A stretch of DNA of 9,432 nucleotides from an uncultured Muribaculaceae bacterium (lineage in GTDB: Bacteria; Bacteroidota; Bacteroidia; Bacteroidales; Muribaculaceae), in NCBI GenBank assembly GCA_910579605.1, contig CAJTUG010000015.1:6874-16305 (forward strand), in the 5' to 3' direction. Below, in pieces: positions 1-6,405 of this stretch. The notes beneath the pieces are model-generated. The model made no database searches. It saw nothing but the letters and a program-made list of their open reading frames with translations, and was not told where the DNA came from. Positions within the stretch are counted from its first letter, which is position 1, and each line of letters starts with the position of its first letter. The translations under genes were made by a program, and so were the position numbers.

Positions 1-1929
1 GTTGAGGTCTATTTTCCTGTCTATAGCTTGAATGATAGCTATTTTGAGTTTGCTCTTGTTGGCAACAGTCCTTACCCTCAAATCCTCGGGACGGTCGATC
101 TCGTTTTCTTCAACATATGTCTTGATGAGATCTATGAATTCTTGGCCGTATCTTTTAGCTTTGCCGGTTCCGACGCCGTTAATTCCGGCGAGTTCGTCTA
201 AAGTCACAGGATATGTTGTAGCCATTGATTCAAGAGAAGGATCCTGGAAAATCACATATGGCGGCAGATTGAGACGCTGAGCGACCTTTTTCCTTAAGGC
301 CGACAAAATAGCGAAAAGTTCCGGATCTGCGGCAAAACCGGCTCCTCCTTTCAAAATAGCATCTTCTTCGGCAATATCTTCGTTGAATTCGTTGTCTTCA
401 ACGATTTTGAAAGATACCGGCTTATTTAGGAATTGCTTGCCTTTTTTTGTTAGTTTAAGAATCCCGTAGTTTTCTATACCTTTTTCAATGTACCCTTCGA
501 GGGCTGCTTGCCTTATCACTGTATTCAAGAATTTGGCAGAAGAACCTCCTGCGCATCCAAATACTTCGGCATCCTCGTGTCCATAAGATTTCACATCGGC
601 AGTAGCTCTGCCAATCATAACATCTACAATATAATCTGTCTTGAATTTTTCCTTTAACGCAGCGATGGTTTCAAGCACAGCTGATAAATCGTCTTTTGCT
701 TCCACTTTTTTCTTTGCGTTTTGACAATTATCGCAGTTACCACAATCTTCGGCAGGGTATGTTTCTCCGAAATAGTGAAGGAGAGTTCTCCTGCGGCAAA
801 CCGATGATTCTGCATAAGCGGCGGTTTCGGCTAAAAGTTGTTTTCCTATTTCTTGCTCGTTAAGAGGCTTGCTTTGCATGAATTTTTCCATTTTCTGCAA
901 ATCTTTCCGAGCATAGAAAGTGAGGCAATAGCCTTCACCACCGTCGCGGCCCGCGCGCCCCGTCTCTTGATAATATCCCTCAAGTGATTTTGGCATATCG
1001 TAATGGATTACAAACCTTACGTCGGGTTTGTCTATTCCCATTCCGAATGCTATAGTAGCGACAATGACATCTACCTTTTCCATTAAGAACGCGTCTTGGT
1101 TTTCGGAGCGGGTGTTTGCGTCCATGCCGGCATGATAGGGCAGGGTAGGTATATTGTTTACCTGCAGCAGTTCTGCAAGTTCTTCTACTTTTTTTCTGCT
1201 GAGGCAATAAATTATACCAGATTTTCCAGAACGTTGCTTTATGAATCGAATAATCTCTTTGTCGATGTTCTGAGATTTTTGCCTCACTTCATAAAATAGG
1301 TTTTCTCTATTGAAAGAGGACTTGAAAACCTCTGCATCGAGCATTCCGAGATTTTTCTGGATGTCGTGTTGAACTTTGGGCGTAGCGGTAGCTGTGAGGG
1401 CAATAACAGGTTTGGTTCCGATTTCGTTTATTATAGACCTAATCCTGCGGTATTCCGGACGGAAATCGTGTCCCCATTCTGAAATACAATGCGCCTCGTC
1501 TACAGCATAAAAAGATATGGTAACCGTTTTTAGAAATTCTATATTCTCTTCTTTTGTGAGTGATTCCGGTGCAACATAAAGTAATTTTGTTTTACCGGAA
1601 ACTACATCTGCTTTAACTTGATCGATAGCACCTTTGGTAAGCGATGAATTCAAGAAATGGGCAATTTCGTCTTTGTCGGAGAAATTCCTCATTGCGTCTA
1701 CTTGATTTTTCATCAAAGCTATCAAAGGTGAAATTACGATAGCAGTACCGCCTAACATCAAGGCCGGGAGTTGGTAGCAAAGCGATTTGCCACCGCCTGT
1801 GGGCATAATGACAAAAGTATCTTTCCCATTAAGCAAACTTAACATGATTGCTTGTTGGTTGCCTTTAAACTTGTTGAAACCGAAATGGAGTTTCAAGGCA
1901 TAGGAAAGTTGATTGGAATCGTACCCCAT
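1..1929 (-). CDS. recQ: ATP-dependent DNA helicase RecQ, C-terminus beyond window edge
   Basis: 3'-5' superfamily 2 DNA helicase acting in recombination and repair of stalled or broken forks. The frame gives 643 codons and is still open at the left edge. Seen in order: Walker A PTGGGKS (43-49), DEAH box (144-147) followed by the RecQ aromatic-rich loop around SEWGHDF (150-156), motif III ALTATAT (177-183), HAGM (266-269), the helicase C-terminal motif QETGRAGRDG (321-330), a four-cysteine zinc site (Cys378, Cys396, Cys399, Cys402), a winged-helix (RQC) region at about 410-500, and an HRDC domain at about 531-606. The ATG at 1929 is the only possible start, since an in-frame TAA lies eight codons upstream with no ATG between. 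The gene begins 59 bases after clpX on the same strand, and I see no TAnnTTTG element in that gap, so it is probably transcribed with clpP-clpX. From memory, Bacteroidales RecQ is somewhat over 700 residues, so perhaps 80 residues are missing. Confidence 0.96.
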   Translation of the reverse strand, partial: MGYDSNQLSYALKLHFGFNKFKGNQQAIMLSLLNGKDTFVIMPTGGGKSLCYQLPALMLGGTAIVISPLIALMKNQVDAMRNFSDKDEIAHFLNSSLTKGAIDQVKADVVSGKTKLLYVAPESLTKEENIEFLKTVTISFYAVDEAHCISEWGHDFRPEYRRIRSIINEIGTKPVIALTATATPKVQHDIQKNLGMLDAEVFKSSFNRENLFYEVRQKSQNIDKEIIRFIKQRSGKSGIIYCLSRKKVEELAELLQVNNIPTLPYHAGMDANTRSENQDAFLMEKVDVIVATIAFGMGIDKPDVRFVIHYDMPKSLEGYYQETGRAGRDGGEGYCLTFYARKDLQKMEKFMQSKPLNEQEIGKQLLAETAAYAESSVCRRRTLLHYFGETYPAEDCGNCDNCQNAKKKVEAKDDLSAVLETIAALKEKFKTDYIVDVMIGRATADVKSYGHEDAEVFGCAGGSSAKFLNTVIRQAALEGYIEKGIENYGILKLTKKGKQFLNKPVSFKIVEDNEFNEDIAEEDAILKGGAGFAADPELFAILSALRKKVAQRLNLPPYVIFQDPSLESMATTYPVTLDELAGINGVGTGKAKRYGQEFIDLIKTYVEENEIDRPEDLRVRTVANKSKLKIAIIQAIDRKIDLN

Positions 1930-1988
1930 GGCGAGCTTGATTTTTGTTTGTTAGCGGTAATGGTTAATTTTGATAGATAAATTAGTTG

Positions 1989-3287
1989 TCAGACTGCATT
2001 GGCATCGAAATGAGCCGAGTCGAGCTGTTCCTGACATAATTCTGCAGTCACGACGAATTTGTTCTCCGGGTTAGACGGCATGTTGAACATAGTGTTCATC
2101 ATGATAGTTTCTACAATAGATCTCAGCCCTCGTGCACCAAGTTTAAATTCAATGGCTTTGTCTACAATGTAATCCAACGCTGAATCTTCCCAGACTAATT
2201 CCACGCCGTCCATTTTGAATAGTTTTGTATACTGGCGTGTGATAGCGTTTTTGGGTTCTGTGAGGATTTGCCTGAGTGCATTTCTGTCTAATGGGAGAAG
2301 GTGGGTCAAAACCGGAAGACGCCCGATGATTTCTGGAATGAGGCCAAATGTCCTCAAATCTTGGGGAGCTACGTGGCTCATGAAGGAATCTCGTTGGATG
2401 CGTCTTGTTTTCTGATCTGTAGAGAACCCTACGAAACTTGAGTTCAATCTATGTGCGATTGCTTGTTCTATGCCTTCGAATGCGCCACCGCATATAAAGA
2501 GGATGTTTTTGGTGTCTACAGCAATCATTGGTTGCTCCGGATGCTTGCGACCACCTTGCGGAGGGACGTTGACAACAGAGCCTTCAAGGAGTTTCAGGAG
2601 GCCTTGCTGGACACCTTCGCCACCGACGTCGCGAGTTATTGATGGATTGTCGCCTTTTCGGGCGATTTTATCGATTTCATCGATGAATACAATTCCTTTT
2701 TCGGCTGCTTTAACATCGTAGTCAGCAACTTGGAGGAGCCTTGTCAAAAGGCTTTCGATGTCCTCTCCAACATATCCGGCTTGGGTAAGGACTGTAGCGT
2801 CTACAATGGTGAAAGGGACATCTAAGAGTTTCGCTATGGTTTTTGCGATAAGAGTTTTCCCTGTTCCGGTCGGGCCTACCATGATGATGTTGCTTTTTTC
2901 TATTTCAACATCGTTATCTTCCAAAGGTTGCGCCAGACGTTTGTAGTGGTTGTAAACAGCTACTGCAAGATATTTTTTAGCTTGGTCTTGGCCAACAATA
3001 TATTGATCGAGATATTGTTTGATTTCAACCGGTTTCGGGATATTTTTATTTATCCCGCTATTTTGTGCTTTTTTGCCTGCTTTAGAGCCTGAGGCAGCTT
3101 TGGCACGGGCAATTGTAGCATCTTGCTCAGAGAAATTGTCGTCGAGATCCATTTGAAGGACCCCGGCAGCCATTTCGATGCAGTCGGTACAGATATTAGC
3201 GTCGTCGATAGGAGAAGGAAGGAGTTGGATTCCCATATCTTCAGTCCTACCGCAGAAACTGCAATGCCGTAGTTTCTTTTTGGCCAT
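1989..3287 (-). CDS. clpX: ATP-dependent Clp protease ATP-binding subunit ClpX
   Basis: AAA+ unfoldase that recognises substrates, unfolds them with ATP and threads them into ClpP in the cytoplasm. The 432-residue product is of normal family length. Visible: N-terminal zinc-binding domain with Cys9, Cys12, Cys33 and Cys36; Walker A GPTGTGKT (138-145); pore-1 loop GYVGED (171-176); Walker B IVFIDEIDK (199-207); RKH loop GGRKHP (245-250); a ClpP-docking loop around SFVGFS (284-289), where E. coli has IGF; sensor 2 GARGLR (384-389). A longer reading starting at 3356 adds 23 residues unlike ClpX. The start at 3287 was chosen because MAKKKLRHCSFC matches the family and because it forms a TAATG overlap with the clpP stop, which suggests translational coupling. 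The linker between zinc domain and AAA module (about 60-85) is rich in Lys, Ala and Gly. Confidence 0.98.
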   Translation of the reverse strand: MAKKKLRHCSFCGRTEDMGIQLLPSPIDDANICTDCIEMAAGVLQMDLDDNFSEQDATIARAKAASGSKAGKKAQNSGINKNIPKPVEIKQYLDQYIVGQDQAKKYLAVAVYNHYKRLAQPLEDNDVEIEKSNIIMVGPTGTGKTLIAKTIAKLLDVPFTIVDATVLTQAGYVGEDIESLLTRLLQVADYDVKAAEKGIVFIDEIDKIARKGDNPSITRDVGGEGVQQGLLKLLEGSVVNVPPQGGRKHPEQPMIAVDTKNILFICGGAFEGIEQAIAHRLNSSFVGFSTDQKTRRIQRDSFMSHVAPQDLRTFGLIPEIIGRLPVLTHLLPLDRNALRQILTEPKNAITRQYTKLFKMDGVELVWEDSALDYIVDKAIEFKLGARGLRSIVETIMMNTMFNMPSNPENKFVVTAELCQEQLDSAHFDANAV

Positions 3288-3982
3288 TATTTGCTTGATT
3301 TGGTTAGGATTTGATCTATCATTCCATATTGGAGTGCTTCTTCGGCAGTCATCCAATAATCGCGGTCGGAGTCTTTTTCAACTTTTTCCAATGATTGGCC
3401 GGAATGATTAGCTATTATGGTGTAAAGTTCGTTTTTGAGTTTTTTGATTTCACGAGCTGTGATTTCAATATCTGAAGCTTGACCTTGAGCTCCCCCCATT
3501 GGTTGATGAATCATGACTCGAGAGTGGGGGAGGGCAAAACGTTTTCCTTTTTGTCCTGCGACGAGAAGGACAGCAGCCATTGAAGCAGCCATGCCGGTGC
3601 ATATTGTTGTGACATCGCTGGAGATGTATTGCATGGTGTCGTATATGCCGAGTCCAGCATAAACGGATCCGCCGGGAGAGTTGATATAGATTGATACGTC
3701 TTTACCAGGGTCAGCCGAGTCGAGATAAAGTAGCTGAGCTTGAATGACGTTTGCTGTGTAATCGTTTACTTCAGTGCCTAAGAAAATAATGCGGTCCATC
3801 ATGAGACGAGAGAACACATCCATTTGAGCGACGTTAAGAGAACGCTCTTCTATAATGGTAGGGCTGATATATGAAGCAACCGGAGCGGCAGCTTTGGATG
3901 ATAAATCCATGTAACGGTCTATTGCTTGCCCATTCATGTTCAAGTGATGGACTGCAAAATTTCTGAAATCGTTATTTGCCAT
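3287..3982 (-). CDS. clpP: ATP-dependent Clp protease proteolytic subunit ClpP
   Basis: Serine protease that assembles as a double heptameric barrel and degrades proteins delivered by ClpX. The 231-residue product carries the catalytic triad Ser134 (in GMAASMAA), His159 (in MIHQP) and Asp208 (in DSDRDYW). The spacing between the three equals that of E. coli ClpP (Ser98, His123, Asp172 of the mature enzyme). Also visible are the oxyanion/substrate strand YINSPGGSVYAG (99-110) and the handle region around QGQASDIEI (167-175). The N-terminus is about 23 residues longer than the E. coli precursor. The region before residue 40 is poorly conserved and may be a propeptide. It is the first gene of the clpP-clpX-recQ operon, preceded by a strong consensus promoter and about 60 bases of leader. 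Confidence 0.98.
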   Translation of the reverse strand: MANNDFRNFAVHHLNMNGQAIDRYMDLSSKAAAPVASYISPTIIEERSLNVAQMDVFSRLMMDRIIFLGTEVNDYTANVIQAQLLYLDSADPGKDVSIYINSPGGSVYAGLGIYDTMQYISSDVTTICTGMAASMAAVLLVAGQKGKRFALPHSRVMIHQPMGGAQGQASDIEITAREIKKLKNELYTIIANHSGQSLEKVEKDSDRDYWMTAEEALQYGMIDQILTKSSK

Positions 3983-4042
3983 ATGATATAATATATATGT
4001 ATATTCTAATAAAAAATGGAATCCTATGTTGTTTTGTTAGTC

Positions 4043-4074
4043 CAAAGTTAGGCATTTTTTCCCACAACACCAAA
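4043..4074 (-). promoter_or_regulatory. Promoter of the clpP-clpX-recQ operon
   Basis: Read on the minus strand, TTTG (4074-4071) is followed by 20 bases and then TAACTTTG (4050-4043). This is an exact fit to the Bacteroidetes primary sigma consensus TTTG-N19..21-TAnnTTTG. Transcription would begin near 4037-4039, leaving a leader of roughly 55 bases before the clpP ATG at 3982. The leader is A/T-rich with no Shine-Dalgarno sequence. Confidence 0.8.
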
Positions 4075-4115
4075 AAATAGGGGAGTGAATGTGAGTAAAA
4101 TTGATTATTAAGCAT

Positions 4116-4123
4116 TAATTTTG
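4116..4123 (+). promoter_or_regulatory. -7 promoter element of the AlkD-like gene
   Basis: TAATTTTG matches the Bacteroidetes -7 element TAnnTTTG and lies 31 bases before the ATG at 4155. No clear TTTG is found 19-21 bases upstream, so the -33 half is weak. This element and the divergent clpP promoter are only about 42 bases apart, so the two promoters could influence each other. Confidence 0.5.
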
Positions 4124-4154
4124 CAGAGTCTGAAACTGAAAAACAATCTAAGAT

Positions 4155-4706
4155 ATGGGAGAAGAAACAGAGTATAACGAAATGCAAATTATAAAGCGAC
4201 GTTTTTTTGCGTTGCGTAATGGAGTGATATCAGACGCCTTGCGCAAGGGAGGATCTCCTTATAGAATAATTTTCGGATTAAATTTGCCCCAGATAGTTGA
4301 GATTTCGAGCGAAACACCTCACAGGGCAGATTTGGCCGAAACGCTATGGGCAAACAAGACAACGAGGGAGAGTTTGCTTCTTGCTCCAATGATTTATCCT
4401 CCCGAGGAGTTTAGCTATGATAAGGCTCTTTTGTGGCTGCGAGAATCGCCAGACGTTGAGACGGTAGACATTTTATGCCATCGTCTTATACGCAAGCTTC
4501 CGTTTGCTAAAGATTTGGCAAAGGAGGTAGGAGAGAGCAGTGATGATCTTATGCGTTATTCTGCTTTGCGGATAATGTTTAACCTGGTTTATAATGATGC
4601 GAAATCTGCTAAAGAAATAGCGGAACGATTTTTGGAAGACTCTTCCACAAGGGTTTCGCAGCTTGCCCGTATGCTTAAGGAAGAGGCTGAATTTATATTG
4701 GAATAA
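4155..4706 (+). CDS. Small HEAT-like protein related to DNA alkylation repair enzymes (AlkD-like)
   Basis: 183 residues, almost wholly alpha-helical in character. It resembles the short Bacteroidales proteins usually annotated as DNA alkylation repair enzymes, built from AlkD-type HEAT-like repeats. Suggestive features are the opening LRNGVISDALRKGG (20-33), the FGLNLPQIVEIS segment (40-51), the LAETLWANKTTRESLLLAPMI helix pair (60-80) and a C-terminal helix around SSTRVSQLARMLKEEAEF (163-180). Well-studied AlkD enzymes use a Trp/Asp/Arg set to remove alkylated bases. I cannot place those residues confidently here, so glycosylase activity is not established, and a scaffold or other repeat-protein role is possible. 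Two starts are plausible, 4155 and an in-frame ATG at 4182. The first was kept because both lie downstream of the -7 element and it gives the longer product. Divergent from clpP and followed by a terminator, so probably monocistronic. Confidence 0.75.
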   Translation: MGEETEYNEMQIIKRRFFALRNGVISDALRKGGSPYRIIFGLNLPQIVEISSETPHRADLAETLWANKTTRESLLLAPMIYPPEEFSYDKALLWLRESPDVETVDILCHRLIRKLPFAKDLAKEVGESSDDLMRYSALRIMFNLVYNDAKSAKEIAERFLEDSSTRVSQLARMLKEEAEFILE

Positions 4707-4716
4707 ATTTTGATGG

Positions 4717-4730
4717 TTGTTCATGAACAA
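4717..4730. repeat. 14-bp perfect palindrome TTGTTCATGAACAA
   Basis: A perfect dyad (TTGTTCA/TGAACAA) starting 11 bases after the AlkD-like stop codon. It is too short and lacks a following T-run on the plus strand, so it is not a good terminator. On the minus strand it follows a T-run rather than preceding one. Shape and length would suit a repressor or regulator site, but no promoter is visible next to it. A related core, TTCATGAAC, recurs near 5963. Confidence 0.4.
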
Positions 4731-4826
4731 AAAATGAAATGCTGTTGTTGTATATAATGAAAACGGCATTTTACTGGCTTCATTAAAAAAGCCCGACAAA
4801 CGATTATATGTTGCCGAATTTTCAAT

Positions 4827-4861
4827 ATCCCACGTTCATACCCCTATGGCGTGGGATTTTT
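4827..4861 (+). terminator. Intrinsic terminator of the AlkD-like gene
   Basis: ATCCCACG (4827-4834) pairs with CGTGGGAT (4850-4857). Inside is a second short stem, CATA/TATG (4837-4840 with 4845-4848), closed by a CCCC loop, and a run of T follows (4857-4861). The T-run favours termination of the plus-strand transcript. The convergent gene ends at 4864 on the other strand, so the same hairpin could also protect that transcript's 3' end, although no U-run follows in that direction. Confidence 0.75.
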
Positions 4862-4863
4862 AT

Positions 4864-5244
4864 TTAAAAGGAACAATTTGCTTTGTCTGCATCAAAGATT
4901 AAAGCTATGGAAAAAGAGAATCCACGGAGATTATTTGGCCTGGCATACATTCCAATATGTAGCCAATCATTATCTTGTTTTTTAGAGAAATGGGCTAATT
5001 CTATGATTTCTTTTTTCTTTTGTCCGATTATAGCTGCTTCAATGTTTTGGTTGATGTGCTTTTTTACGAAACGAGTCCAATGAACGAGCAAAGGCCTGGC
5101 GTCTTGTCCTGGAGGGTCAATAATAAGGGCGCGATGAATGAGAGCGTGTTGGCGAGCACGTTCAAGCGGGGCTATTATGTTTCTTTCCCACGATTTTAAT
5201 TTTCGCCCAATATATCGTTCAAAGAAATAAGTGTAATTTGGCAT
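4864..5244 (-). CDS. Conserved-looking protein of unknown function, 126 residues
   Basis: I do not recognise this family. The product is soluble and mixed in character, with no signal peptide or membrane segment. It has a basic N-terminal third (YFFERYIGRKLKSWERN, 6-22) and a distinctive central segment RALIIDPPGQDARPLLVHWT (38-57) that looks conserved. The middle is Lys/Ile-rich (61-83), and the C-terminal half contains WLHIGMYARP (94-103) and ends in a hydrophobic strand SFSIALIFDADKA (110-122). It is probably a real gene: it has a Bacteroidetes -7 element immediately upstream, ordinary residue usage and a convergent arrangement with a terminator. The ATG at 5244 is the first in frame and lies five bases after the -7 element, so translation may begin at or near the 5' end of the mRNA. 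Confidence 0.72.
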   Translation of the reverse strand: MPNYTYFFERYIGRKLKSWERNIIAPLERARQHALIHRALIIDPPGQDARPLLVHWTRFVKKHINQNIEAAIIGQKKKEIIELAHFSKKQDNDWLHIGMYARPNNLRGFSFSIALIFDADKANCSF

Positions 5245-5249
5245 CTCTG

Positions 5250-5257
5250 CAAAGATA
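5250..5257 (-). promoter_or_regulatory. -7 element giving a possibly leaderless transcript
   Basis: On the minus strand TATCTTTG (5257-5250) fits TAnnTTTG exactly and is separated from the ATG at 5244 by only CAGAG. Since initiation usually lies about four to seven bases downstream of this element, the transcript would have zero to about three bases of leader. The -33 region is only T-rich (opposite AAAAA at 5273-5277, spacing 15-16), so the promoter may be weak or need an activator. Confidence 0.6.
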
Positions 5258-5476
5258 CAGCCAGGGGATATTAAAAAGGCGTGTTAAATAGCGGCCTTGC
5301 AATTTTTCCTGAGGGATAGTAGTGAAACTCCACTTTGTTTAACATAATTCGTATTATCAAACAAAAGTGTATATCAAGGAATATAGTGTTTAAGAGGCCT
5401 AAAAACCATTAGTAATGAACATCTGATTGAAGAGCCATCTGCTAAAATAAAACTGTCTGGAGCAGGATAAAATTGA

Positions 5477-5728
5477 GATTCATTTTTCGGATTTGTAGAC
5501 GTTTTTATTTCGGCGTTAATCAATGGGGAAACGACAGAAAAGCATAAAGCGGCCCTAAAGACGCCAACCGATGTTTATGGCGGGCCAGCGATTTGTTGCC
5601 GAGCCATGTATTCGCACATTATTCATAAAAGCTCTTGCATAAAGGTAAAAAAGAAAATGAAGAACATTAATGATTCACTAAAAAAGCATGATCTGACTAA
5701 TATTTGTGTAGAATTTATTTATTCATGA
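5477..5728 (+). pseudogene. Startless 83-codon frame, possible gene fragment
   Basis: After in-frame stops at 5468 and 5474, this frame stays open to the TGA at 5726. The translation includes SALINGETTEKHKAALKTP and then KTPTDVYGGPAICCRAM, followed by a basic stretch ending in KVKKKM. No ATG, GTG or TTG occurs in the first half. The first ATG, at 5606, would give only 40 residues (starting MYSHIIHKSS), and a second at 5657 gives 23. Upstream of the two stops the same frame reads EHLIEEPSAKIKLSGAG, as if a longer frame had been interrupted. It could be a decayed gene, part of a repeat, or chance in a region that has another function. The opposite strand is also open over much of the same interval, which weakens the coding argument. 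Confidence 0.3.
5551..5586. other. Potential GC-rich hairpin, candidate RNA structure
   Basis: GGCCC (5551-5555) pairs with GGGCC (5582-5586). After a seven-base bulge on the left, GCCA (5563-5566) pairs with TGGC (5578-5581) around an 11-base loop. It stands out because the surrounding intergenic DNA is AT-rich, and it lies inside the coding-like segment. No promoter or T-run is attached, so an expressed RNA is only a possibility. It does not match any riboswitch or structured RNA that I recognise. Confidence 0.25.
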
Positions 5729-6340
5729 ATGGATGATATGGAGTTAAAGTGTTAAAAATGGGGAATATATAAACATTAAAGGGCTGTGAGATTGTTATAT
5801 TTATAAATATTTGTCCTATTGGTGGCGAATTTTAGATTTATGGAGCGAAACACACGCTATTAACAATTGAAACGAGAGGTATAGGCTGTTTGTTTACGGA
5901 AGTATCTCGGCCATTAATAGATAAAATGTGGTATCGTAAATTCAGATAGCTAAATCCATTTCATGAACGAAATTTACATGAACTGTAATTAACGGAATTT
6001 GAAAAACACAACAGAAGCTCCATTTCAAAACGCAAATTAATACAAAAAGGTCACAAAAATAACTAAACTTTTATTAACATTTTATTTATATAACTGATAC
6101 TTAGATGCATAAACAGATTTCTTTAATGATTGGTTTATGTATTAAACATGTCTGGGCTGGACTTTAAGCATTAGTTTAATTCAAGTGCGCAATACGTTTG
6201 TTGTTAGTGCTATAATTTTGATTATTGACTTGTTAATTGATAGATTTCCAGAGGTATTTACGATTGTAATCTTATGGCGACAGCCACCTATTTACAACGG
6301 TTAATCAATGAATTTACAAAACAAAACTAAAATTAAAGCG
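5729..6340. other. AT-rich stretch without a recognised gene
   Basis: About 600 bases with frequent stops in all frames on both strands. The longest ATG frames noticed are trivial, such as 18 residues at 6274-6330 (plus). A 14-bp AT palindrome, ATATTTATAAATAT, lies at 5797-5810, and a TTCATGAA core lies near 5963. Both are weak evidence in such composition. TACGTTTG at 6193 resembles a -7 element but has no matching -33 and no gene behind it. The stretch could be a boundary between chromosome backbone and accessory DNA, or the long control region of the helix-turn-helix gene. Confidence 0.5.
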
Positions 6341-6346
6341 TAAAAA

Positions 6347-6378
6347 TTTGCATAATTGAATTGCGGTAATTAAATTTG
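6347..6378 (+). promoter_or_regulatory. Promoter of the helix-turn-helix regulator gene
   Basis: TTTG (6347-6350), 20 bases, then TAAATTTG (6371-6378) is an exact Bacteroidetes-type promoter. Initiation near 6383-6385 gives a leader of about 20 bases before the ATG at 6406. The 9-mer AAATTTGCA occurs twice, at 6344-6352 and 6372-6380, each copy covering one promoter element, with a 28-base period. The two copies could serve as tandem binding sites, for instance for autoregulation, or may simply reflect the promoter consensus. Confidence 0.75.
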
Positions 6379-6405
6379 CAGCTGTAAAATTTAGAATTAC
6401 AAACA

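Larger units (their letters stand above)
5271..5730. other. Coding-like region without a proper gene: possible relic or dispersed repeat
   Basis: This segment lies in a stretch without a supported gene but reads like protein in several frames. On minus, 5345-5271 is a 24-codon ATG-initiated frame containing VEFHYYPSGKIARP. Also on minus, 5574-5374 is free of stops for 66 codons but has no ATG near its beginning. It contains VVSPLINAEIKTSTNPKNES and YPAPDSFILADGSS. On plus, 5477-5728 is free of stops for 83 codons. Base composition between about 5540 and 5610 is richer in G+C than the surrounding AT-rich DNA. The texture reminds me of short hypothetical proteins annotated repeatedly in Bacteroidales genomes, which would fit a dispersed repeat, but I cannot confirm this. 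No terminal inverted repeats or target duplications were seen. Confidence 0.4.

Noticed and set aside
32..1299. Several open frames of 67-82 codons on both strands (32-280, 980-1207, 1096-1299)
   Set aside because: All lie inside recQ, whose frame carries every helicase motif. The residues of the alternative frames are not family-like.
3288..3356. Longer ClpX start at 3356
   Set aside because: The extra 23 residues overlap the 3' end of clpP and are unlike any ClpX. The start at 3287 gives the expected zinc-domain N-terminus and a TAATG junction.
2215..3411. Plus-strand open frames within clpX and clpP
   Set aside because: They are antisense shadows of strongly conserved genes, with no promoter or plausible domain.
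3972..4187. 71-codon minus-strand frame upstream of clpP
   Set aside because: It covers the clpP promoter and overlaps the start of the AlkD-like gene. Its translation is low-complexity and aromatic-rich, as expected of noncoding AT-rich DNA.
4189..4799. Minus-strand frames of 66 and 108 codons opposite the AlkD-like gene
   Set aside because: They are antisense to a gene with a promoter and terminator, and they have no recognisable motif.
6193..6200. TACGTTTG as a promoter -7 element
   Set aside because: No TTTG at 19-21 bases upstream and no gene directly behind it.
6322..6329. Minus-strand TAGTTTTG as a -7 element
   Set aside because: No matching -33 and no minus-strand gene downstream.
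6274..6330. 18-codon plus-strand frame upstream of the regulator
   Set aside because: Too short, with no promoter at suitable distance. It ends before the regulator's own promoter, so it is not a leader peptide in that transcript.
5245..6405. tRNA, CRISPR array or insertion sequence in the gene-poor stretch
   Set aside because: No cloverleaf, no regularly spaced repeats, no transposase frame and no terminal inverted repeats could be found.
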